This document shows positions 1 to 5,399 of a stretch of DNA of 33,675 nt, one piece after another. Under the pieces are notes generated by a model that was not told where the DNA came from, did no database searches, and saw only the letters and a list, made by a program, of their open reading frames with translations. Location of the stretch: IMG/VR virus record IMGVR_UViG_3300042379_001002, positions 1-33,675 of that record; one strand, given 5' to 3'. Numbering within the stretch: the stretch's first letter is position 1; each line of letters opens with the position of its first letter. Source of the DNA: a virus. The translations under genes and the position numbers were made by a program.

Positions 1-148
1 TTGGATCAGTGAGGTCATACCCAAGTAGAGAAAATAGTGGTCCGACTAAACTCTGCTTTGTGGCCTGCTCGTTACCTCGAACATGCTCTGAAAGATCCTT
101 TACGCGACGGACAAAATTTAGAATGGTCTCTTTTAAATCAGCAGACAT
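1..148 (-). CDS. Partial HsdR-N-like protein, N-terminal 49 codons (duplicate copy)
   Basis: This is the 5' end of a second copy of the gene at 12108-13199. It starts at the ATG complementary to 146-148 and runs off the left edge of the window. The nucleotides match 13052-13199 almost perfectly. The first 49 residues form the helical N-terminal part of the domain; the nuclease-fold residues lie beyond the edge. Whether this copy is complete cannot be told from here. Confidence 0.7.
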   Translation of the reverse strand, partial: MSADLKETILNFVRRVKDLSEHVRGNEQATKQSLVGPLFSLLGYDLTDP

Positions 149-265
149 ATGAAGTGCTACCTAGACAATTTTGATAGGAGGGCTGGGAGATAGTAGAGAA
201 GGATTATCCCCCAAAGAGCCATGAGTGGCAATGCACCAGTCCAATTATCTGGGTAAGGTATTGGC

Positions 266-449
266 TCAGGACTCGTTTCCGAAACGATCTCCCACGTAAC
301 TAACGGCGATTGCCGCGTCAATTGGATCACCTGTTGTCCGCTTGTGGATATTGCTTATTGCGGCCATCCGGTTTGCAGGATTGACTCGCGGTGCAGAAAT
401 GATCATTTCGCGATCTGATTCGGAGTCGGACGCTTGTCCCCCCTGCCCC
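266..449 (-). pseudogene. Truncated RHH-family gene, C-terminal tail only
   Basis: The reverse strand encodes the last ~60 residues of the RHH protein found intact at 13318-13797 (tail ending DRFGNES). The reading frame loses homology at the G-rich linker codons at about 440-449. Beyond that point the DNA becomes the upstream region of the plus-strand RHH gene at 712. No N-terminal DNA-binding domain is attached, so this is a remnant left by recombination at the linker. Confidence 0.7.
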
Positions 450-711
450 TTGAATCAGCAGCCTGGGCGCGTGGTTCGGGGACGTTCAAGTCGATCAGCG
501 GCACACGGCAATCATGTCGGCACGGTTTGCCTGATCGCCACATATCCCGCCAGCCGCATATCATGCCAGCCGCATATCACGATTGAACGATCATCATGAA
601 GATGGGACAGCCGTATAGCCGATTATGAGGATAGCCCCTTATCCAGCCTTCACGCCTTCATGGCGTGTGGATGTGTGGCAATGCCGACAGATGGATCGAA
701 CGGCTGTAAAC
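450..711. promoter_or_regulatory. Repeat-rich leader upstream of RHH gene; 16-bp tandem repeat at 549-580
   Basis: There is no convincing gene here. Two tandem 16-bp units, GCCAGCCGCATATCAT (549-564) and the same with a final C (565-580), sit in a stretch where CATATC, GATAGCC and GATCG words recur at roughly 8- or 16-bp spacing up to the ATG at 712. The layout resembles the much clearer octamer array upstream of the related RHH gene at 27525. Inference: operator or centromere-like binding region for the RHH protein. Confidence 0.45.
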
Positions 712-1071
712 ATGGCACGCAAGCCCGCTGGCAAGCCCGGCAAGATACCAAACGAGAAGGTTCAGCTGTCCCTGCCACCAGCGACACTGAAGCGGCTCCG
801 TATCGCGGCTGCGGAGTTAGGGCAGGATCTGTCGGAAGTTGTTTCTGAGTTAATTGATACGCGATTTAGCGGCGTGCATGTGCGAGGAATGACGAGCGGG
901 GTTCAGGCAGGGCAGGGGAGTGGTTCGGACACTAACGACCAGCCCACCCAAGTTGCTGTGCCGATCCCCAGGGCGCCGTCTCACAACCGAATCGGGATGA
1001 TCGCCCGGTCGTCTGGAATGCCGGTTGACATGGCTATCGAATCTCACGACGACGATTCACTGCCTTCCTGA
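712..1071 (+). CDS. RHH-type DNA-binding protein with conserved C-terminal tail
   Basis: A 119-aa protein. Residues 1-15 are basic (ARKPAGKPGK), residues 16-55 look like a ribbon-helix-helix fold (beta strand VQLSL, then helices ATLKRLRIAAAEL and LSEVVSELIDTRF), residues 66-72 form a Gly-rich linker (AGQGSG), and residues 87-119 form a tail ending MPVDMAIESHDDDSLPS. That tail is almost identical in the protein at 27525-27905 and recognisable in 13318-13797. An upstream in-frame ATG exists at 625, but ATG 712 aligns with the start of the 27525 paralogue, so I use it. RHH proteins behind repeat arrays often act as plasmid partition (centromere-binding) or copy/toxin regulators; that role is inferred. 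No ParA-type ATPase is visible in the window. A toxin-antitoxin pair follows. Confidence 0.7.
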   Translation: MARKPAGKPGKIPNEKVQLSLPPATLKRLRIAAAELGQDLSEVVSELIDTRFSGVHVRGMTSGVQAGQGSGSDTNDQPTQVAVPIPRAPSHNRIGMIARSSGMPVDMAIESHDDDSLPS

Positions 1072-1140
1072 GATCCCCACACTGGGCCAGAATTGGCGTC
1101 TAAGTGATTCGTGGAATCAATCCCGAAGATTCTTCGCAGG

Positions 1141-1169
1141 TTGACGTCTTGATCCAAACAGACGATATT
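1141..1169 (+). promoter_or_regulatory. Promoter of the toxin-antitoxin operon
   Basis: A -35 TTGACG at 1141-1146 and a -10 GATATT at 1164-1169 are separated by 17 bp. The same arrangement is conserved at 14753-14781 in front of the TPR lipoprotein gene, which supports a functional role. Confidence 0.6.
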
Positions 1170-1205
1170 TGATTAGAGCAACCGACCACGAACGAGGTTA
1201 AGCCG

Positions 1206-1442
1206 ATGGCGACAGTCGAAAGACCTTATGACTTGGAAGACTTCCGGAAGGCCACGAAAAGTGCTTCTGGAGGCGAACGGATTATCATCGAGATCGACGG
1301 GGTGAAAGCCGCCATCGTCCCCGTGGAAGACCTCGAAGCTCTGGAAGATGCCGAAGACATCAGGGACGCCATGAAAGCGATGGAAGATCTGAGCGACACG
1401 ATTCCCATTGAGGACGTGATGAAAGAATACGGCCTGATCTGA
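1206..1442 (+). CDS. Antitoxin, Phd/YefM-like
   Basis: A 78-aa acidic protein. The N-terminal part (LEDFRKATKSASGGERIIIEIDGVKAAIVPVEDLEAL) has the pattern of Phd/YefM antitoxins: a helix, a strand-turn-strand and 'aaivp-edle'. The C-terminal ~35 residues are acidic and helical, as expected of a toxin-neutralising segment. The stop codon shares one base with the start of the toxin gene (TGATG), indicating translational coupling. Phd-type antitoxins normally bind and repress their own promoter. A GAGG ribosome-binding site lies about 10 bp upstream of the ATG. The first ~25 codons and the promoter reappear fused to another gene at 14820. Confidence 0.82.
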   Translation: MATVERPYDLEDFRKATKSASGGERIIIEIDGVKAAIVPVEDLEALEDAEDIRDAMKAMEDLSDTIPIEDVMKEYGLI

Positions 1443-1705
1443 TGGACTCCTACAAAGTCGAGTTCGAGAAATCAGCCAAGAAATCCTTGGATAAACTGCC
1501 GATCCCGATTCGGAATCAGTTGGCGGTGAAGATCTATTCGTTGAAAGACGATCCAAGGCCGGATGGTTGTAAGAAGCTCAAGGGCGAAATTGACTTATAC
1601 CGTATTCGGGTTGGTGATTATCGCGTTGTTTACTCGATCCAGGACGGGAAGCTGATCGTGATGGTGGTGAAGGTAGGTCATCGTCGGGATGTTTACCGGG
1701 ATTAA
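1442..1705 (+). CDS. RelE/ParE-superfamily toxin
   Basis: An 87-aa basic protein with the RelE-type layout: YKVEFEKSAKKSLDKLP at the N-terminus, a central LKGEIDLYRIRVGDYRVVYSI and a C-terminal VMVVKVGHRRDVYRD. The 'YRIRVGDYRVVY' strand and the C-terminal 'HRRDVY' are hallmarks of RelE-family mRNA interferases, which cleave mRNA at the ribosome. It overlaps the antitoxin gene by one base. Length and gene order are typical of a plasmid or island stabilisation module. Confidence 0.88.
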   Translation: MDSYKVEFEKSAKKSLDKLPIPIRNQLAVKIYSLKDDPRPDGCKKLKGEIDLYRIRVGDYRVVYSIQDGKLIVMVVKVGHRRDVYRD

Positions 1706-1744
1706 GTCCAAATTCCCCCCGATGGCCGAACCTTTTTACCCGGT

Positions 1745-1762
1745 CTAGGTTATATAACCTAG
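1745..1762. repeat. Perfect 18-bp palindrome
   Basis: CTAGGTTATATAACCTAG lies 40 bp after the toxin stop codon. The CTAGGTT half also occurs in the long inverted repeat at 5178-5296. The function is unknown; it could be an operator or a recombination site. Confidence 0.8.
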
Positions 1763-1815
1763 CGTGAGTGACACAGCAAGCGTTATGTACAGGCTGTATG
1801 TCTGGTGTCGCAGAG

Positions 1816-1891
1816 TGTTACCAACTCGAGTTGGTAACAAAATGGTAATATTGGCACCTGAAAACCGGCTAATTCGAGTCCCGTGGGACTC
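1816..1891. repeat. 24-bp perfect palindrome followed by a 16-bp inverted repeat
   Basis: Positions 1816-1839 form a 24-bp perfect palindrome (TGTTACCAACTC followed by its reverse complement). Positions 1876-1891 hold GAGTCCC-GT-GGGACTC. No convincing gene is visible between 1706 and 2222; this stretch contains these palindromes and one copy of the dispersed repeat. Confidence 0.8.
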
Positions 1892-2091
1892 AGACCCAAA
1901 TAACTCCACCAGCGACAAAAGCGTCTTGCCTTCATCAACTGGTGGAACTAAACAAGCGTATTGTTAAAAACTCAATAGAGCCGTCTGTGGGGCAGACAAC
2001 CTTTTTAAGAATTCCTATTACTTCTCGTTCACCCTACTAGAACACATCCCACGAAAAAGACTTCATGTATTCTTGGGAATCCGAAGAAACG
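1887..2091 (-). repeat. Dispersed ~200-bp repeat, copy 1 (inverted)
   Basis: The reverse complement of this stretch matches 25894-26108 and 32736-32953. Internal structure is conserved in all copies: TCCACCAG ... CTGGTGGA arms and a GTCTG-loop-CAGAC hairpin. No open reading frame is conserved, so it is a structured non-coding repeat rather than a gene. Confidence 0.85.
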
Positions 2092-2222
2092 AACAGTTCT
2101 GGGGCCTGGCTAGATCCTGTAACTAGCGTGAAACACAGCGTCGGCTCCGTCAGAGTTGTGAGCGAACGGGGTTGAATTTACCACCAGTTCAACGTCATTC
2201 TAGCCTGCCACCCGACCAGGAA

Positions 2223-2567
2223 TCAGGCATGGGCCGTGAACAGATCGGCGCACATCCTGCTGCAGCACGGGGGGAACCTGTTGCCAGCACTGCGATTGCA
2301 CTCGGAGAAACGCCCGCACTGGGGGCAGGCGATATCGTCGGTTCGCCCGGCGATGCGATCAATGGCCCACGCCAGACCACGGCAAAGCTCGTCGGCTGTT
2401 GCGTCCAGAGCATCGGCGACCTCAAAGATGGACGCCGCGATCAGTCTTTCCCTGATGGCATCCGGATCAAACTCCCGCCTTTCGCCCCGGGTCTGCTCGG
2501 GCAGGACAGGACGGCTGGCCAAACCTGGGCGCATGGTTCCGGCTGTCGTCTGCATCGGTTCTCGCAT
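2223..2567 (-). CDS. Small Cys-rich protein of unknown function
   Basis: A 114-aa protein. The middle is helical (DPDAIRERLIAASIFEVADALDATADELCRGL) and the C-terminal third has Cys pairs (CPQCGRFSECN ... CCSRMC) that look like a zinc-binding ribbon. The start codon overlaps the stop of the upstream gene (TGATG on the minus strand), so it is probably translationally coupled. I do not recognise the family. A nucleic-acid-binding role is plausible from the zinc ribbon but unproven. Confidence 0.6.
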   Translation of the reverse strand: MREPMQTTAGTMRPGLASRPVLPEQTRGERREFDPDAIRERLIAASIFEVADALDATADELCRGLAWAIDRIAGRTDDIACPQCGRFSECNRSAGNRFPPCCSRMCADLFTAHA

Positions 2568-2968
2568 CAGAACGCCTCATCGGAAGAGACAGGATCACCC
2601 AGACGGACAAGGACGCTGTCCAGCTTGCTGTTGATCTGGGCAATCGCGGTGAACAGACGCTGCATATCCACGTTAGGCTTAGGCTGGTTTATCCACTGGG
2701 CAGACCCGGGCGGGGCGTCATGGTGAACTCTCACGGGCTCGTGGCGCGACTCTACGGGGTCGTGAGCATGGCGAGCCTCTACGGGCTCGTGGGCATTGCC
2801 ACCAGTTCGCCGGGCGATCTCGGCGATCACCTCGCCACGAAACCAGCTCGACTGGCATCTGGGCGTGCCGTCCTCGTTCTCACGACTGAGCCACTCAAGG
2901 TACGGCGTCGGCACCTCCGAGATCGGTTTGCCGTTGTGTTTCCCAAAACGAATGATCGGTTCTGCCAT
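2567..2968 (-). CDS. ExoX-C-like / DUF3820-type small protein
   Basis: A 133-aa protein. The N-terminus (IIRFGKHNGKPISEVPTPYLEWLSRE) matches the short domain found at the C-terminus of exonuclease X and in DUF3820 proteins ('FGKykGkpi-evP--YL-WL'). A His/Glu/Pro-rich repetitive segment follows (HEPVEARHAHDPVESRHEPV), then a helical C-terminus. I chose ATG 2968 because GGAGCC lies just upstream; a further in-frame start at 2992 has no such site and overlaps the -10 (TATAAT, complement of 2990-2995). It is the first gene of a two-gene operon. The domain often accompanies phage or plasmid DNA-metabolism genes; the molecular role is not established here. Confidence 0.65.
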   Translation of the reverse strand: MAEPIIRFGKHNGKPISEVPTPYLEWLSRENEDGTPRCQSSWFRGEVIAEIARRTGGNAHEPVEARHAHDPVESRHEPVRVHHDAPPGSAQWINQPKPNVDMQRLFTAIAQINSKLDSVLVRLGDPVSSDEAF

Positions 2969-3111
2969 GATGTGGCTCCTTTGTGCATACATTATATCCG
3001 GAACAGGGCCACAGATGAATACGTAACAGGCGTTATCAGAAACGGTTTACGACAATATTTGAGTGGAGATAACAGGGACAGAACAGGAGGCGAAGCAGAG
3101 AAGAAACAAGT

Positions 3112-3151
3112 TTATAACAGGTCTTGAATGACCGTTGAAGAGGTGTTATAA
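3112..3151 (+). promoter_or_regulatory. Serine-recombinase dyad overlapping its own promoter (res-like site 1)
   Basis: Arms TTATAACAGGTCTT and AAGAGGTGTTATAA (12 of 14 positions complementary) flank a 12-bp spacer. A promoter lies inside the dyad: -35 TTGAAT at 3124-3129 and -10 TATAAT at 3147-3152, separated by 17 bp. The recombinase ATG is 45 bp downstream. A near-copy precedes the twin recombinase (32699-32736). Inference: crossover and operator site giving autoregulation. Confidence 0.65.
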
Positions 3152-3195
3152 TTGGTTCGGTTAAGATTCTTCACTGTTATCAGGAGCAAACAGTC

Positions 3196-3864
3196 ATGAC
3201 GACTGCAATCACCAAGCTGGTCGCATATTATCGAGTTTCAACAACAGAGCAGGGCGACAGCGGCCTGGGCATGGAAGCGCAGAAGGCCGCCGTGCTCGAC
3301 TACGCCACACGTAACGGGTTGGCAATCATCGCCGAATTTGTTGAAATTGAATCAGGAACCGACAACGATCGCCCTGAATTAATGAAAGCAATTATGAAAA
3401 CAAAGCGAACGCGAGGTTCGAGCCTGATTGTCAAGTCTCAGTGCCGGCTGGCACGCAAGGCAACCAAGGCACTCTCGATATTCGAGTCTGTGCCTGTGGT
3501 GGTATCTGATCGACCTAACATGACCACACTGGAAGTCCAGTTCCGCGCCATCATCGACGAAGAGGAGGCCCGCAGGATCAGTGATCGAACCAAGGCCGCA
3601 CTTCGTGCATTAAAGGCTAGGGGGGTGAAGCTGGGCAAGCCCGAGAACCTCACCGTCCAGGCACAACAGAAAGGCGCTGTGGCTAACAGCAGAAAGGCTG
3701 GCGAACGGAACAGGGGGGTTGTACCGACAATCCTGCAATTGCGATCCGCAGGTCTTGGGATGGCCTCGATAGCCAAACGTCTGAATGCCGACGGGATCCC
3801 CACGGCAATGGGTGGCGACTGGCACGCAGCACAGGTGCAACGCATCCTGAAGAGGCAAGCATGA
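3196..3864 (+). CDS. Small serine recombinase (resolvase/invertase family), copy 1
   Basis: A 222-aa protein. The N-terminal catalytic domain has the YYRVSTTEQGDSG motif with catalytic Ser15, the DRPELMKAIMKTKR region, SQCRLARK (family R-L-x-R) and EEEARRISDRTKAAL (long E helix). The C-terminal ~45 residues (GLGMASIAKRLNADGIPTAMGGDWHAAQVQRIL) form the recombinase helix-turn-helix domain. The family cuts and rejoins DNA through a phosphoserine intermediate. A twin with about 22 substitutions lies in opposite orientation at 31985-32653. The stop overlaps the start of the next gene (ATGA), so the two are coupled. The dyad at 3112-3151 is the likely target and operator. Confidence 0.93.
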   Translation: MTTAITKLVAYYRVSTTEQGDSGLGMEAQKAAVLDYATRNGLAIIAEFVEIESGTDNDRPELMKAIMKTKRTRGSSLIVKSQCRLARKATKALSIFESVPVVVSDRPNMTTLEVQFRAIIDEEEARRISDRTKAALRALKARGVKLGKPENLTVQAQQKGAVANSRKAGERNRGVVPTILQLRSAGLGMASIAKRLNADGIPTAMGGDWHAAQVQRILKRQA

Positions 3865-4265
3865 ACGAACACTTCAAAGGCAATGGTTGGAACATCACGG
3901 TCCACGAACGGGGCGGCAGCAAGGAGTTCGCTCCGTTCGGCGAGTTCAAGAACTATCCCAGCAGCAACCCGTTCAGCTATTGGTGGACAGACTGGACGGT
4001 CAACGGCTACAGGGTCAAGGAATGGTGGCCCAAGTACAACATCACGAAGAACATGCTGGTCCCATTGCCGGAAGAACTCAGGCACAAGGGCGTGAAGGGC
4101 TACCTGAACCTCTCAGACGTACCCGGCGAGATCGAACCATGTCAGACGCCCCCGGGCTTGTCGGACGACGAGGCGATTACCAAAGCATTCTATGGTCCGG
4201 TCTACGAGTTCCTGCTCCAGCGACGACCGGTCAAGGTGCCGGAAGATTACAGAGAGGGCGACTGA
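3861..4265 (+). CDS. Unknown protein coupled to serine recombinase
   Basis: A 134-aa protein rich in aromatic residues in its first half (NPFSYWWTDWTVNGYRVKEWWPKYN), with a Pro-rich acidic second half. There is no signal peptide or membrane segment. The start overlaps the recombinase stop by 4 bp (ATGA), which strongly suggests co-translation, yet no equivalent follows the twin recombinase at 31985-32653. I do not recognise the family. Confidence 0.7.
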   Translation: MNEHFKGNGWNITVHERGGSKEFAPFGEFKNYPSSNPFSYWWTDWTVNGYRVKEWWPKYNITKNMLVPLPEELRHKGVKGYLNLSDVPGEIEPCQTPPGLSDDEAITKAFYGPVYEFLLQRRPVKVPEDYREGD

Positions 4266-4344
4266 CACGCGATTCCCGGGCCTTAAATAGCCATGGATAG
4301 CGATCATCTGATATAAGCCTGCTTACGGCCTCCTGTAGCTTGTT

Positions 4345-5145
4345 ATGCAGGCAATACGCCGACCCGGGTCAGAGGTCAAGACGGTCCGGCAGGTCGTCAA
4401 AGGGTTAGAGTCCGAGGGGATCCACATCAGCGACACGCTGGTCAAGGCGGTCCGTGAGGAAAGAGAGCTGTCCCCGCCAGTTGAGCCGACACCACTCTTC
4501 AAGCCTGAAGTGGTCGAGGTCGAGGCGGTCGAGTTCCGCGAACTGGCAGTGAAGGAAGCGGTAAATGACATGCACGAAATTTCGTGTATGTTAAAAAACA
4601 GCACCGAGGTTCAGCAGTTCACGTTCCCGCTCACAAGCCAGACGGTGAGGATCGTTATTGGCGAGAGGGGAGAACCGTGGTGGGTGGCGACCGATGTCTG
4701 CCGGGAACTGGGACATGTGAATGCACCCCAAGCCATCAGCCGTCACTGTAAAAAAGATGGTATATCGAAACAATATACCATAGATAAAATGGGACGACAG
4801 CAAGAGGTCGTGCTCATCAACGAGGCCAACCTCTATCGTTTGATTAATCGGTCAAACACCCTACACGCCGAGACATTTCAGGACTGGGTCTGTGAGGAGG
4901 TCCTCCCGTCGATCCGCAAGACAGGTGGCTATGGTCAACCGAAGCAGGAGATCCCCGACTTCAGCGACCCGGCGGTCCTGAACAGATTCCTCATCCAGCA
5001 GACAGCTCTTGGCATGGAGCTGAAAGCCAACGTGAAGCAACTGGAGACGAAGAACGTAGCGCTGGTCGCCGAGGTCACCGAACTAAGCGACCACATTGAC
5101 GCTCTCGGCCTGGGCACGGTATGCGATAGCCTGTTTTCGCCGTAA
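4345..5145 (+). CDS. BRO-family phage antirepressor-like protein
   Basis: A 266-aa protein. Residues ~85-190 match the Bro-N domain (VRIVIGERGEPWWVATDVCRELGHVNAPQAISRHC, LINEANLYRLINRSN, FQDWVCEEVLPSIRKTGGYG), a DNA-binding domain of phage and baculovirus antirepressors. The C-terminus is a coiled-coil-like helix (LGMELKANVKQLETKNVALVAEVTEL). The first ~75 residues form an unusual extension with a possible helix-turn-helix. If initiation is instead at ATG 4570 or 4588, the protein would be of conventional Bro length; neither site has a clear Shine-Dalgarno. Two AT-rich inverted repeats lie inside the gene: CACGAAATTTCGTG at 4573-4586, and ATGGTATAT with ATATACCAT at 4757-4781. Confidence 0.85.
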   Translation: MQAIRRPGSEVKTVRQVVKGLESEGIHISDTLVKAVREERELSPPVEPTPLFKPEVVEVEAVEFRELAVKEAVNDMHEISCMLKNSTEVQQFTFPLTSQTVRIVIGERGEPWWVATDVCRELGHVNAPQAISRHCKKDGISKQYTIDKMGRQQEVVLINEANLYRLINRSNTLHAETFQDWVCEEVLPSIRKTGGYGQPKQEIPDFSDPAVLNRFLIQQTALGMELKANVKQLETKNVALVAEVTELSDHIDALGLGTVCDSLFSP

Positions 5146-5177
5146 CCCTTTCAATGCCATGAGCTTGGAACGAAAAA

Positions 5178-5296
5178 GGGGGTAGGTCGGCTAGGTTTAC
5201 TAGGTTTCCTAGTCCTCTCTAAGAAACGGTATACCCTACAAAAAAATTTCGTACGGGGTGTAAGGAAACCTAAAAAACCTACACCGACCTACCCCC
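5178..5296. repeat. 119-bp inverted repeat with internal direct repeats
   Basis: The outer 13-bp arms GGGGGTAGGTCGG (5178-5190) and CCGACCTACCCCC (5284-5296) are perfect. Inner arms TAGGTTT (5192-5198) with AAACCTA (5275-5281) and TAGGTTTCC (5201-5209) with GGAAACCTA (5264-5272) extend the stem. The loop is AT-rich and contains GGTATACC. It lies between the BRO gene and the end of the rep gene. A replication origin, strand-conversion origin or strong bidirectional terminator are all possible. Confidence 0.8.
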
Positions 5297-5335
5297 AAAT
5301 TTTCCACAAGATCATTGGATGTAACGAGATGCAAC

Positions 5336-5363
5336 AAAAATGCCCAGCGGTTAGGCCGGGCTT
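5336..5363 (-). terminator. Rho-independent terminator of the rep gene
   Basis: On the minus strand a GCCC ... GGGC stem (GCCCGGCCTAACCGCTGGGC) is followed by ATTTTTG, about 40 bp after the rep stop codon. Confidence 0.65.
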
Positions 5364-5399
5364 GATCGTAACACTCATGATAGTAATGGCTTGCGTGAA

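Larger units (their letters stand above)
1..449. repeat. Near-identical duplicate of 13052-13500
   Basis: Aligned by eye, this stretch differs from 13052-13500 by about four substitutions and one single-base indel near 211. It covers the start of the HsdR-N-like gene, the intergenic space and the C-terminal part of an RHH gene. The match stops inside a C-rich motif (CCCCTGCCC) at about 440-449. The copies are in direct orientation about 13 kb apart, so homologous recombination could delete the segment between them. Confidence 0.9.

Noticed and set aside
1871-1892. tRNA-like T-arm (TTCGAGTCCCGTGGGACTC)
   Set aside because: No matching acceptor, D or anticodon stems could be built around it. 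It is better explained as a simple inverted repeat.
1764-1967. 67-aa plus-strand open frame after the toxin
   Set aside because: It crosses two perfect palindromes and the dispersed repeat, starts at GTG without a ribosome-binding site, and is not conserved in the other repeat copies.
2172-2726. 184-aa plus-strand open frame
   Set aside because: It is the antisense shadow of the two coupled minus-strand genes at 2223-2968, which have overlaps, a Shine-Dalgarno and a recognisable domain.
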